A stretch of 64,000 nt of DNA, from assembly GCF_024666525.1 (NCBI RefSeq), contig NZ_CP088294.1, positions 2,294,001 through 2,358,000 of the forward strand, written 5' to 3'. The position numbers were made by a program, and so were the translations under genes. Below are positions 56,579 through 64,000 of this stretch, one piece after another; positions within the stretch are counted from its first letter, which is position 1, and every line of letters begins with the position of its first letter. The stretch is from Pseudomonas sp. J452 (GTDB lineage Bacteria > Pseudomonadota > Gammaproteobacteria > Pseudomonadales > Pseudomonadaceae). Below the pieces are notes generated by a model that was not told where the DNA came from, made no database searches, and worked only from the letters and a program-made list of their open reading frames with translations.

Positions 56579-57370
56579 ATGTCTAACAACAACACAGTTA
56601 ACACTGCTAAAGCCCCACGCAAACCCGTGGTCCTGATGTCCATGGGCAGCCAGGAGCGCAAGGGTCACGACTACCAGGTGATGACCCACAAATACATCGT
56701 GCCGCTCGTCGAGATTTCCGGCTGCGTTCCGCTGCTGGCGCCGACCTGCTGCGGCACCGACGATCTCGAGCAGTACCTGGATATGGTCGATGGCGTGTAC
56801 CTGACCGGTGCCGGCAGCAACATCGACCCGAGCCTCTACGGCCAGGAAAACCTCACCCCCGGCAAGTCCCAGGATCGTGACCGCGATCTGTTCGACCTGC
56901 CGTTGATTCGCGCGGCCATCGCCCGTGGCCTGCCGATCTTCGGCATCTGCCGCGGCATGCAGGAAATCAACGTGGCCCTGGGCGGCGACATGCACCAGAA
57001 GGTCTATGCGGAGCCGGGCTTCGACGATCACCGCGAAGACACCGACGAGCCGGTGGAGGTGCAGTACGCGCAAAGCCACGCTGTACGCCTGGTGCCGGAC
57101 AGCTGGCTGGCCAAGCTGATGGGCAGCGAAGAGATCCACGTCAACTCGCTGCATGGCCAGGGCATCAAGACCCTGGGCGAGGGCCTGGAGGCCCTGGCCT
57201 ACGCCGAAGACGGCCTGGTCGAGGCATTCCATGCACCGGCGCTGCCGCAGTTCACCTTCGCCGTGCAGTGGCACCCGGAATGGCGCGCGGCGTCCAACCC
57301 GGATTCGGTGAAGATCTTCCAGGCGTTTGGTGACGCCTGTCGTGAGCGGGCCGCGCAAGGCGCCCGTTAA
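56579..57370 (+). CDS. PuuD/SpuA-type gamma-glutamyl hydrolase, copy 2
   Basis: The 263-aa protein has Cys124 in FGICRGMQEINVALGG and His232/Glu234 in AVQWHPEWR. It belongs to the same C26 family as the 47.2-kb gene and shares VNSLHGQGI with it, but overall similarity is moderate, so they are old paralogues. Its TAA stop lies within the terminal repeat of the element that follows. Likely role: releasing GABA or related amino acids from gamma-glutamyl conjugates in polyamine breakdown. Confidence 0.9.
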   Translation: MSNNNTVNTAKAPRKPVVLMSMGSQERKGHDYQVMTHKYIVPLVEISGCVPLLAPTCCGTDDLEQYLDMVDGVYLTGAGSNIDPSLYGQENLTPGKSQDRDRDLFDLPLIRAAIARGLPIFGICRGMQEINVALGGDMHQKVYAEPGFDDHREDTDEPVEVQYAQSHAVRLVPDSWLAKLMGSEEIHVNSLHGQGIKTLGEGLEALAYAEDGLVEAFHAPALPQFTFAVQWHPEWRAASNPDSVKIFQAFGDACRERAAQGAR

Positions 57371-57514
57371 CAGGCTGTTGAAAAACTACCTGCGTTGCCA
57401 TCGCGGCGTTAAAAACAGGCTAAAAATGCTCATTTACAGCTCGTAAACTGCGCTTTTTCGCCTGTTTTTGCCTTGCGCTGGCTGCCTCGCCAACGTTTTT
57501 CAGCAGCCTGTTAA
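57367..57514 (-). repeat. Structured MITE-like element, copy B
   Basis: Perfect-ended inverted repeats TTAACAGGCTGTTGAAAAA and TTTTTCAGCAGCCTGTTAA bracket 148 bp. The centre pairs as AAAAACAGGC/GCCTGTTTTT, AAAA/TTTT and an apical TTTAC-GAGCT-GTAAA. It is the inverse orientation of copy A, with compensatory differences in each arm. Confidence 0.85.
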
Positions 57515-57570
57515 GCGGTGATCAGGTGGTGCTGGCGCTTCGGGCCGGCACTGCCCGCAGCACTTCCTCG

Positions 57571-58293
57571 TTACTCCCAGCGCTTGTAGATGCTCGCCAG
57601 CTTGCCTGCGCCCTTGAGGCGCTGCAGGGCGGCGCCGAACTGCTCGGCACGCGCCGTATCGCCCTTGGCAAACGCCACATAGCGCGGCATCTCAACCAGC
57701 GGTCGCGGCAGGATGCGCACCTGTTCCTGGGCGCGTTGCTCGCGCACGAAATACAGCAACTGCGTGCGATCGCCGACGATGATGTCGATGCGTCCGGCCA
57801 GCAGCATGGAAACCAGTTGGCGCGGGTTCTGCGCGCTGGTGTCGCGGGCCAGGTCGGCCTGGTCGAAGTTTGCTTCGTAGGAATAACCCTTCACCTGGCC
57901 GATTACATACGACTGCAGGTCTTCCAGGTCTTGCCAGTCCTGGATGGCCAGGGTGTGGCGGGTCATGAAGACCGTGGAGCCGGTGCGGATGGGGCCGGCC
58001 AGTTCGTACTGCGCCATGCGCTCCGGGGTGCCGGCAAACTGGAAGGCCATCTCCACTTCGCCACGATTGAGCATGTGTTTGACCCGCTCCCAGGGATACA
58101 GACGCAGGCTGTAGGCGAGGTCGGCTTCATCCATGACCGCCCGCACCAGTTCGACATCCAGGCCCTGCGGTGTATCGCTGTCGAGACTTACAAAACTGTA
58201 GGGGGCGAACTGCTCGTCACCCACTACGCGCCATTCTTCGGCCCAGGCGGCCGGGCCGAAAAGCAGAAGCAGGCAAAGCAACAGGCTGCGCAT
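57571..58293 (-). CDS. Orphan amino-acid-type substrate-binding protein (SBP_bac_3)
   Basis: The 240-aa protein has a signal peptide (LLLCLLLLFGPAAWA) and an SBP family 3 fold, with EEWRVVGDEQFAPYSFVSLD and GLDVELVRAVMDEADLAYSL. No permease or ATPase genes adjoin. It is similar in type to the 22.8-kb gene. Confidence 0.85.
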   Translation of the reverse strand: MRSLLLCLLLLFGPAAWAEEWRVVGDEQFAPYSFVSLDSDTPQGLDVELVRAVMDEADLAYSLRLYPWERVKHMLNRGEVEMAFQFAGTPERMAQYELAGPIRTGSTVFMTRHTLAIQDWQDLEDLQSYVIGQVKGYSYEANFDQADLARDTSAQNPRQLVSMLLAGRIDIIVGDRTQLLYFVREQRAQEQVRILPRPLVEMPRYVAFAKGDTARAEQFGAALQRLKGAGKLASIYKRWE

Positions 58294-58444
58294 GGAAACC
58301 TCCCCTTGCAGGCCGATGCCCCGCCGCCAGTTCGGGCGCGGGGTGTATCAGTCATGCTAGACAATCTTGAGGCAGGGCGTTGGCGGTTGCCCTGGTGGCG
58401 CGGGGTGCCTGGATGGCGCCCCGCACTATGGCGGCGCCGAGGGC

Positions 58445-58789
58445 TCAGACCTTCTTGACGAATTCGGACTTCAATTTCATGGCGCCGATGCCATCGATCT
58501 TGCAGTCGATGTCGTGGTCGCCGTCGCACAGACGGATGCCCTTGACCTTGGTGCCGACCTTGACCACCAGCGAGGAACCTTTGACCTTGAGGTCCTTGAT
58601 CACGCTGACGGTGTCGCCATCCTGCAGCACATTGCCAACGGCATCCTTGATCACCTTGTCGGCTTCGCCGGCACTGTCCGCGCTGCCGCTGGCGGACCAC
58701 TCGTGGGCGCACTCCGGGCAGACCAGCATGGCGCCGTCTTCGTAGGTGTATTCGGAGTTGCATTTGGGGCAGGGCGGCAAAGTGCTCAC
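58445..58789 (-). CDS. yjdM: YjdM (PhnA) zinc-ribbon protein
   Basis: The 114-aa protein has an N-terminal zinc ribbon ([20 protein letters not shown] then CPECAHEW) and the conserved C-terminal domain with [20 protein letters not shown] and [20 protein letters not shown]. It is the protein historically called PhnA in E. coli; despite that name it is not required for phosphonate use. Function unknown. Confidence 0.92.
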   Translation of the reverse strand: MSTLPPCPKCNSEYTYEDGAMLVCPECAHEWSASGSADSAGEADKVIKDAVGNVLQDGDTVSVIKDLKVKGSSLVVKVGTKVKGIRLCDGDHDIDCKIDGIGAMKLKSEFVKKV

Positions 58790-58916
58790 GGTGGATCCTC
58801 GGGGGTCGTAAAACTAAAGCCGCATATTATATAGGGTTTTGTCAGCATTATTCAGCACTGCACCCCCGGGTGCTGCCTATCCGCTGCTATACGGTCCTGC
58901 TTGCCGGGCTATCTGC

Positions 58917-59399
58917 TCAGGGCGGCGGGGCCGTTTGCGGCCAGTTCAGGGTGCCGCTATCGCTGAAGCGCGCACTGCCGAACAGGCCACCCGCCAGCTT
59001 GCCGTGCAGGGTGTAAGGCAAGCCTTGGCCCTGCTGGTAGCCCGCGGCGGCCCAGGCCTGGCGGATGGCGGCAAACGCGGAAATGCTCACCGGAACACGA
59101 ATCAGGGTCTCACCGAAGCGGGGCACCTGGCCGCTCTGGTCGCTCACACCACTGGCCAGCGTATGTCCGTTGACCTCCAGTTGCAGGGCCACGCCGTTGA
59201 AGTCGAGCGGCTGGTCGTTGGGGTTCTGTACTCGCAGGAGGAGGCTGAAGCGCATTTCCAGGCCTTGGCCGGGGAGTGGTTCCAGGCCTGCCAGGTCGAT
59301 ATGCAGTGGGTCGCGCAGGGCCAGCGCGCTACAGCCACTCAGCGCGATACCGAGTGCGACGCAGAGCAGGAGAAACAGCCTGGCATGTCTCTGGAACAT
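58917..59399 (-). CDS. LEA-type-2 (WHy-domain) lipoprotein
   Basis: The 160-aa lipoprotein has lipobox ALSGC (Cys23) and a WHy/LEA2 domain: LLRVQNPNDQPLDFNGVALQ then LEVNGHTLASGVSDQS. LEA2 domains occur in stress-protective proteins. An internal ATG was chosen because the upstream in-frame part overlaps the prrF RNA and is not conserved. Confidence 0.85.
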   Translation of the reverse strand: MFQRHARLFLLLCVALGIALSGCSALALRDPLHIDLAGLEPLPGQGLEMRFSLLLRVQNPNDQPLDFNGVALQLEVNGHTLASGVSDQSGQVPRFGETLIRVPVSISAFAAIRQAWAAAGYQQGQGLPYTLHGKLAGGLFGSARFSDSGTLNWPQTAPPP

Positions 59400-59491
59400 C
59401 ACGGCCTCTGCGGATGGCGGGCAACGCTGTGCCATGCAGTATAGGGTCGGCCAGGGCCTGTTGCTGGGCAGGGCGGGGCTTTCCCACAGGC

Positions 59492-59605
59492 AAAAAAAGA
59501 CCCGGCAAAGTGCCGGGTCAATAACCGTGATTAGCCTGATGAGGAGATAATCTGAAGAGCCCGACTGTTGGCCTTCCAGCTTATCGGCTGATCTCGCGAC
59601 CAGTT
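59492..59605 (-). ncRNA. prrF: PrrF iron-responsive small RNA
   Basis: The minus-strand transcript of about 114 nt begins AACTGGTCGCGAGATCAGCC, contains the core TCTCCTCATCAGGCTAATCA and ends in a terminator GACCCGGC-ACTTT-GCCGGGTC with a U7 tract, matching the PrrF RNAs of Pseudomonas. PrrF base-pairs with mRNAs for iron-using proteins (the functional counterpart of RyhB) and is made when iron is low. Start and end are approximate. The P. aeruginosa tandem pair is not present here; a second copy would be elsewhere. Confidence 0.92.
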
Positions 59606-59610
59606 GAGTT

Positions 59611-59639
59611 AATAATAACAATTCTCATTTTTGCGTCAA
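59611..59639 (-). promoter_or_regulatory. prrF promoter with Fur box
   Basis: Minus strand: -35 TTGACG (59634-59639), 16-bp spacer, -10 TATTAT (59612-59617). The spacer and -10 overlap AATGAGAATTGTTATTATT (59611-59629), a good Fur box, so iron-loaded Fur would block transcription. Confidence 0.85.
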
Positions 59640-59689
59640 TAGCTAAATGCGAATTATTTTCGACTAGTTGGCAAAACCCTAGAAAAACA

Positions 59690-59712
59690 AACCCCGGCAC
59701 TGGGCCGGGGTT
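59690..59712 (-). terminator. Terminator of the cNMP-binding protein gene
   Basis: AACCCCGGC-ACTGG-GCCGGGGTT stem, with A5 on the plus strand at 59683-59687 giving a U-tract on the minus strand. Confidence 0.82.
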
Positions 59713-59731
59713 GGGGTGACCGCTGTGGCTA

Positions 59732-60532
59732 TCAGGCCAACTGGTGCTGGGTGCGCAGCTGGGTGACTTCCTTGTTCAGCAGATCGATGCGCCGGGCCAT
59801 GCTCTCGATCAGGCTGTGGGCGATGCGCGGGTTGCTCTGCATCAGGCTGAGGAACTGATCCTTGGGGATGACCATGACAGTGCAGGGCTCGCTGGCGATT
59901 ACCGTGGCACTGCGCTTCTCGCGGGTGAACACGGCCATGGCGCCGAAAATCTCGTCCTTCTGCACATCACCGACCTTCTGCCCATCGACATGGGCTTCGG
60001 CGTGACCCTCGATGATTACGAACACGTGGTCGGCATCGTCGCCCTGGTGAATCAGTTCTTCGCCAGCGGCGAAGTGCTGGAAGCCGGTGGCCGGACGAAT
60101 TTCCGGCTGCTTGAGGCGCGCCAGGGCATCGGACAGCAGGGCGGTGTGGCCGATCAGGTACTGGATGAACAGTTCCTGGCGCTGCTCGCTGCCGTAGATG
60201 TGCTTGAACACGTCGGCGCGGGAGTAGGGCACCAGAGTCAGTTGTTCTTCGCTGCTGTAGCGGCAGCTGGGCAGGTCGATGCCCTGACGCAGGCCGACCA
60301 GGTCGCCTTCCTGCAGATAGAACAGCGGGCGGTCATCGACCTGAGCGTGCAGCAGGCCGTTCTCGATGATGTACAGCTGGTTGCCGGGCAGGATCTTGGC
60401 CAGGTCGTCGACCTGTTCCAGGCGCAAGGGCGAGCCGTTGGGCTGCAGGCCGTCGAGCAACTGCGCAGGAATGCTCTGCAAGCGTTGGATCAGTTGATCG
60501 GCGTAAGCCGGTTGCTCCCCGAGTAGGTACAT
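59732..60532 (-). CDS. Cyclic nucleotide-binding domain protein (two cNMP folds, no HTH)
   Basis: The 266-aa protein has a degenerate cNMP fold (about 40-120) and a second, better conserved one (about 150-250; FAAGEELIHQGDDADHVFVI, EIFGAMAVFTREKRSATVIA, PCTVMVIPKDQF). The RSATV region fits a phosphate-binding cassette. It has no DNA-binding domain, so it is a regulatory or scaffold protein and not a Crp/Fnr regulator. The ligand is unknown. Confidence 0.85.
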   Translation of the reverse strand: MYLLGEQPAYADQLIQRLQSIPAQLLDGLQPNGSPLRLEQVDDLAKILPGNQLYIIENGLLHAQVDDRPLFYLQEGDLVGLRQGIDLPSCRYSSEEQLTLVPYSRADVFKHIYGSEQRQELFIQYLIGHTALLSDALARLKQPEIRPATGFQHFAAGEELIHQGDDADHVFVIIEGHAEAHVDGQKVGDVQKDEIFGAMAVFTREKRSATVIASEPCTVMVIPKDQFLSLMQSNPRIAHSLIESMARRIDLLNKEVTQLRTQHQLA

Positions 60533-60638
60533 GACTCAAATTCCTTGAACTGGCTGGGCTGACGATAAGGCACGCACGCCCCTGCAACAATAGGTGGCGC
60601 CGCGCTGCAGGTAAATCACGGCACTCGGAGGTTGTGAG

Positions 60639-60911
60639 CTAGCTCTTGTTGCTCATGCCCAGTGAGTCTACCTGGCCGTTGAGTTCAGCCTTGTGTGCCG
60701 GTGGCAGCTCGTTCCAGTGGACGTCCAGCAGTGCGCCTTCGATTGCGTAGAGCAGCACCTTGGAGGCGCGGAAACCTCGGGCACGCACGGCCCGGTAGGC
60801 ATCCACGGCGCCCAGTCGGCGCAGGTCGTTGGCGTTGTGGATGCCGACGGCATGCAGCCATTGCGCCGAGGTTTTACCGAGGTTTTTCAGGTGCTGAAGT
60901 TCATCGTTCAT
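60639..60911 (-). CDS. Stand-alone TfoX C-terminal domain protein
   Basis: The 90-aa product (MNDELQHLKNLGKTSAQWLH) is the helix-hairpin-helix TfoX_C domain alone: LHAVGIHNANDLRRLGAVDA then YRAVRARGF. TfoX/Sxy regulates competence in other bacteria, but here the N-terminal domain is absent, so that role cannot be assumed. It lies close upstream of nothing related. Confidence 0.85.
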   Translation of the reverse strand: MNDELQHLKNLGKTSAQWLHAVGIHNANDLRRLGAVDAYRAVRARGFRASKVLLYAIEGALLDVHWNELPPAHKAELNGQVDSLGMSNKS

Positions 60912-60936
60912 TGCGCCTCCATGCATTGCTGCGCAG

Positions 60937-61698
60937 CTACTGATGAGAGGGATTGGGTAGGCCTGCAAGAAAGTGTAGCGGCCAACTGACAAAACGCTCT
61001 TGATGTGGGTCACCCCAGGCTTCAAGCAGCGCGGGCTCCAGGGCCAGCAGCGGATCACGGCCACTGGCCTGCTGCAGGCGCTGTACGGCGGACCAGGTGC
61101 CGAGATAGCCGAGCAACTGCGGCAGATTCCAGTGCAGCTGGATGGCGAATGGTGGTGGCTGCAGGCGCGGAAAGGGCGCCTGGATATCCCGGTAACCCGC
61201 ATCGACGCTGGCGCGGCCCGCTGGCCAGTAGGCGCCAAGGGTATTGCTGTAGAAATCGTCGAGCAGGGCGTCCAGCTTGCTGTCGATGCGCAGCAGGCTG
61301 TAGCACCAGGCGCAGAACAGGCCGTCGGGCTTGAGCAGGCGGCGCACTTCGCTAAAGAACGCCGGCGTGGCGAACCAGTGCAGCGCTTGGGCGACGATGA
61401 TCAGGTCGAGGCTGGCATCCGCCAGGGGCAGGGCCTCGGCATCGGCGGCGAAGCAATCGATCCCCTGCAGATCCCTGGCGGCTAGTAACTGTTCGGGGCT
61501 GCCATCGCAGGCCAGTACCTGGCTGAAGTGTTGCAGTAGCGGGCGGCTGGCCTGGCCATTGCCGCAACCTATGTCGAGGGCGCGCTCACGGCCGGGGCTG
61601 TGGCTGGCCAGCCAGGCGAACAGGGCGTCCGGGTATTGCGGGCGAAAGGCGGCGTAGGCGTTGGCGCCTGCGCCGAACAGGCTGGCAATTTCACTCAT
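60937..61698 (-). CDS. Class I SAM-dependent methyltransferase
   Basis: The 253-aa protein has the SAM site ALDIGCGNGQASRPLL and motif II around ADASLDLIIVAQALHWF, resembling small-molecule methyltransferases of the UbiE/trans-aconitate type. It starts 13 bp after the pentapeptide-repeat gene. Substrate unknown. Confidence 0.88.
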   Translation of the reverse strand: MSEIASLFGAGANAYAAFRPQYPDALFAWLASHSPGRERALDIGCGNGQASRPLLQHFSQVLACDGSPEQLLAARDLQGIDCFAADAEALPLADASLDLIIVAQALHWFATPAFFSEVRRLLKPDGLFCAWCYSLLRIDSKLDALLDDFYSNTLGAYWPAGRASVDAGYRDIQAPFPRLQPPPFAIQLHWNLPQLLGYLGTWSAVQRLQQASGRDPLLALEPALLEAWGDPHQERFVSWPLHFLAGLPNPSHQ

Positions 61699-61711
61699 GG
61701 GCAGGCGATGC

Positions 61712-62056
61712 TCAGCGGGTGCGATAGCGCAGGCGGGTGCCGAAGTTGAGGGACATGAGGATTTCGTCGGCGCTCAGGTCAGCCGGGAAGTAGGCTCCGG
61801 ATATTTGCGCGTGGGCGATGCTGGCGCCCTCCATGCAGGCATTGCGCAGATCCAGGCCGCGCAGGTCGGCGCCGCGGAAGTAGGCGTCGGTGAAGTCGAT
61901 AGCGTTGGCATCCAGCAGGCGCAGATCGAGGCCGCGAAAGTCGCCACCCTTGAGGTCGACTGTGCCGTCCTTGGGTTTTTGCGCATTGAAGTCGCGGACT
62001 TTCTCGGTATACAGCAGGCGGTACAGCGGATTGTCGAGCTGGCGTGGTTGGCTCAT
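61712..62056 (-). CDS. Short pentapeptide-repeat protein
   Basis: The 114-aa protein has A(D/N)LxX repeats at about 40-90 (LKGGDFRGLDLRLLDANAID, FRGADLRGLDLRNACMEGAS), enough for about two coils of a quadrilateral beta-helix. Too short to resemble Qnr-type gyrase protectors. Function unknown. Confidence 0.82.
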   Translation of the reverse strand: MSQPRQLDNPLYRLLYTEKVRDFNAQKPKDGTVDLKGGDFRGLDLRLLDANAIDFTDAYFRGADLRGLDLRNACMEGASIAHAQISGAYFPADLSADEILMSLNFGTRLRYRTR

Positions 62057-62121
62057 GGGCGACTCCGGACAGGGCACGAGGCAAGTATAGAAGCTGCGTC
62101 GTGCTCTGCCCGAAGCGCGTG

Positions 62122-63684
62122 TCAGAGCCCGGGCAGGCGCTGGCGGATGCGTTGGATCAGGCTGTCCAGACTGGCGCTGTCGTGGGTGTCGACGCGTTTG
62201 CTGTGGGCCAGTTCGTCATCGCTGAGGGTTTCGCGACTGGCCTGCTGGGCCTCGATCACTGCCAGGGTGGCATCCGACGGGTCGGTGCCGGCGGCCTGGC
62301 GCTGTTGCAGCCAGCCGGCAATAACTTCTTGCGGGGCCTGGCAGTCGAGAATCAGGAAGGGGTCGCCATTCTGTTCGGCAACCTGCCAGGCGGCGGCGCG
62401 CTGGGCCTGCTTCAGGTAGGCGCCATCGAGCACCACCGGGAAGCCAGCGTGCAGGGCGTTTTCTGCCAGTTGGTGCAGGCGCTGGTAGGTGGCGACGCCG
62501 GCCTCGGCACTGTAGATGCCGGCATGCAGCTGACCCTTGGCGGCCTCCGGCTGGTTGCCGAACAGGCGCTTGCGCTCGACGTCGGAGCGAATGCGGATGG
62601 CGCCCAGCTCATCGACCAGGCGCAGGGCCACATGGCTCTTGCCGACGGCGGAAACGCCACAGGTAATGGCCAGGAACGGAGAGGGGATGGCGCTGTAGCT
62701 TTCCGCCAGGTTGGCGTAGTTGCGGTACTGGCGCAGGGTCGCGGCTTTCTGCTCGTCCTCGGTCTGGAAGGCCAGGCTGAACAGGGCAACCTTGGCCCGC
62801 ACCAGGGCGCGGTAGGCCTTGTAGAAGTTGAGCAGTTCCAGGGCGGCATAGTCGCCGGTGTGTTCCAGCCAGGCGCTGACGAAGCGCCGGGCCAGGGGCT
62901 TGAGGCCACGGTCTTCAAGATCCATGGCGAGGAAGGCGGCGTCCGAGGCGATGTCGATCAGGCGGAACGGCTCGTTGAACTCGATGCAATCGAACAGTAC
63001 TACCTGGCCATCCAGCAGGGTGGCGTTGCCCAGGTGGATGTCACCGTGGCATTCGCGGATCGAGCCATTGGCAGCGCGCTGTGCCAGCAGCGGTTCGAGG
63101 CGGGCGAAGCTGGCTTCGGTCCAGGCCTCCAGCGCATCGACCTGGCGCAGATCGGCGGCCTCGCTGAGCATCGGGCGGATCTGTTCGAAGTTCTGCCGCA
63201 TCGGCGCCATGATCGCGGTCGGCGAGCACAGCGGGTGGCTGCTCGGCACGGCCGGGGTCTGGCTGTGGAAGTCGGCAATCTGCTTGGCCAGGGCCTCGAT
63301 ATGTTCAGGTGTCAGCTCGCCACGGGCCTGCACGACGCTGAGCAGCTGGCTCTGCGGGAATTGACGCATTTTCAACATGTATTCGATGGCCGGGCCGTTG
63401 CCGCCCAGCTGCGGGGCGCTTTCGCTGCCGCTGATCGGCAGCACTTCCAGATACAGACCCTCGGTCAGGCGCTGGTTGAGGCGCAGCTCTTCACCACAGA
63501 AATGCTGGCGGGCCTCCAGGCTGGTGAAGTCGAGGAAGCCGAAGTTGACCGGCTTCTTGATCTTGTAGGCGAAGGGGCCGGTGAGCAGCACCCAGGAGAT
63601 GTGCGTCTCGATGACCTGAAACCCTTCCACCGGATGGGGGAAAAGGGCCGGGTTCTGCAGGGCGGCAATCAGTGCTTGGCTCAC
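62122..63684 (-). CDS. Fusion of aminoglycoside phosphotransferase-like and P-loop kinase domains
   Basis: The 520-aa protein joins an N-terminal APH/choline-kinase fold (catalytic block IRECHGDIHLGNATLLDGQV) to a C-terminal P-loop kinase (AITCGVSAVGKSHVALRLVD). This two-domain family is common in proteobacteria; substrates are unknown and the name does not imply antibiotic resistance. I chose the GTG start at 63684, with AAGGA 6 bp before it; a longer upstream frame reaches the mrcB promoter. Confidence 0.85.
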   Translation of the reverse strand: MSQALIAALQNPALFPHPVEGFQVIETHISWVLLTGPFAYKIKKPVNFGFLDFTSLEARQHFCGEELRLNQRLTEGLYLEVLPISGSESAPQLGGNGPAIEYMLKMRQFPQSQLLSVVQARGELTPEHIEALAKQIADFHSQTPAVPSSHPLCSPTAIMAPMRQNFEQIRPMLSEAADLRQVDALEAWTEASFARLEPLLAQRAANGSIRECHGDIHLGNATLLDGQVVLFDCIEFNEPFRLIDIASDAAFLAMDLEDRGLKPLARRFVSAWLEHTGDYAALELLNFYKAYRALVRAKVALFSLAFQTEDEQKAATLRQYRNYANLAESYSAIPSPFLAITCGVSAVGKSHVALRLVDELGAIRIRSDVERKRLFGNQPEAAKGQLHAGIYSAEAGVATYQRLHQLAENALHAGFPVVLDGAYLKQAQRAAAWQVAEQNGDPFLILDCQAPQEVIAGWLQQRQAAGTDPSDATLAVIEAQQASRETLSDDELAHSKRVDTHDSASLDSLIQRIRQRLPGL

Positions 63685-63786
63685 GGTCAATCCTTGCTTT
63701 TCTGGTCTTTCGGAGGCGGCATTATGGACGCTGTGAGGCGCTCTGCAAACCGCCGGGGAGCGCCTGTTGGGCCTCGGCAAAGTGCG

Positions 63787-63792
63787 TATAAT
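63787..63792 (+). promoter_or_regulatory. -10 element close to the mrcB start
   Basis: TATAAT ends 8 bp before the mrcB ATG, with CTGTTG 17 bp upstream as a weak -35. The predicted transcription start is at or within a few bases of the ATG, suggesting a leaderless or nearly leaderless mRNA. Confidence 0.4.
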
Positions 63793-63800
63793 GCCGCGCC

Positions 63801-64000
63801 ATGACTCGTTCCCGTACTCCGCGCAAAAGCGCCAAACGCCGCTCCGGCGCCTCTCGTCCCTGGCTTGGCTGGGCTCTCAAACTCGCATTGGTCGGGCTGG
63901 TGGTGCTGGCCGGCTTCGCCGTGTACCTGGATGCGGTGGTGCAGGAGAAATTCTCCGGCAAGCGCTGGACCGTGCCAGCCAAGGTCTATGCGCGGCCGTT
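63801..64000 (+). CDS. mrcB: MrcB, penicillin-binding protein 1B (N-terminal fragment)
   Basis: The first 66 codons are in the window. They encode a basic cytoplasmic start (MTRSRTPRKSAKRRSGASRP), one membrane segment (WALKLALVGLVVLAGFAVYL) and the beginning of the UB2H-linked region with FSGKRWTVPAKVYARP, typical of bifunctional class A PBP1B. The rest lies beyond the window end. Confidence 0.85.
   Translation, partial: MTRSRTPRKSAKRRSGASRPWLGWALKLALVGLVVLAGFAVYLDAVVQEKFSGKRWTVPAKVYARP

Noticed and set aside
62122..63684. Aminoglycoside resistance gene
   Set aside because: The APH-like domain is part of a widespread two-domain housekeeping family and is not close to known resistance enzymes.
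62044..63804. 586-aa plus-strand open frame opposite the kinase fusion gene
   Set aside because: Antisense shadow; the minus strand encodes clear APH and P-loop motifs.

Overview
The window is GC-rich and tightly packed. Gene content and order match the core chromosome of a Pseudomonas species: the lpt-kds/rpoN/ptsN block, the mla-ibaG-murA-his block, a rluD-pgeF-clpB run, the bau beta-alanine genes and a PrrF iron-responsive small RNA. Protein sequences look closest to the Pseudomonas family as a whole, and I cannot name the species. There is no rRNA, CRISPR array, transposase, integrase or plasmid function.

Layout. 1-4.5 kb: end of a YhdP-like envelope protein, a nitrilase-family amidase, tldD, darP and pmbA. 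4.6-11.7 kb (minus strand): nitrogen-PTS genes (npr, rapZ, ptsN), hpf, rpoN, then lptB-lptA-lptC-kdsC-kdsD for LPS transport and Kdo synthesis. 11.9-20 kb (plus strand): mlaFEDCB lipid transport, ibaG, murA, hisG, hisD, hisC. 20-29 kb: small lipoprotein, Hsp70-like chaperone, two orphan periplasmic binding proteins, an orphan GspF/PilC-like protein, an oxaloacetate decarboxylase, ybiI, bamD, rluD, pgeF. 29-35 kb: clpB with a heat-shock promoter, PilZ and DUF1631 genes, and tRNA-Asn/Pro/Lys. 35-42 kb: NDH-2, small metabolic genes, an alcohol dehydrogenase with a divergent LysR gene, PepSY plus cytochrome b561, and a RutR-like TetR gene. 42.6-48 kb: bauR with bauABC, followed by a PuuD-type amidotransferase. 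48-57.5 kb is the most accessory part: an AT-rich OLD-family nuclease gene, a 0.7 kb nested inverted-repeat structure, a DUF6882 gene, small envelope proteins, an OmpA-like protein and a second PuuD-type gene. 57.5-64 kb: a binding protein, yjdM, a LEA lipoprotein, prrF, a cNMP-binding protein, several small genes, a kinase fusion, and the start of mrcB.

Functional themes. Much of the left half builds the cell envelope (LPS, phospholipid asymmetry, peptidoglycan, outer-membrane assembly). The bau genes convert beta-alanine to malonate semialdehyde and then acetyl-CoA. The two PuuD-type hydrolases and the RutR-like regulator fit polyamine and pyrimidine breakdown, both of which feed beta-alanine; this link is inferred.

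Most interesting non-genic signals: (1) two copies of a structured element (47.06 and 57.37 kb) whose central 70 nt align without gaps and whose arm differences are compensatory; (2) three TGTAG-N5-CTACA palindromes around the oxaloacetate decarboxylase gene, one inside the coding sequence at a run of codons that look rare; (3) the lone AT-rich OLD-family gene, a defence candidate; (4) a pair of 210 bp inverted repeats around nested palindromes. I found no convincing multi-gene system of wholly new type.
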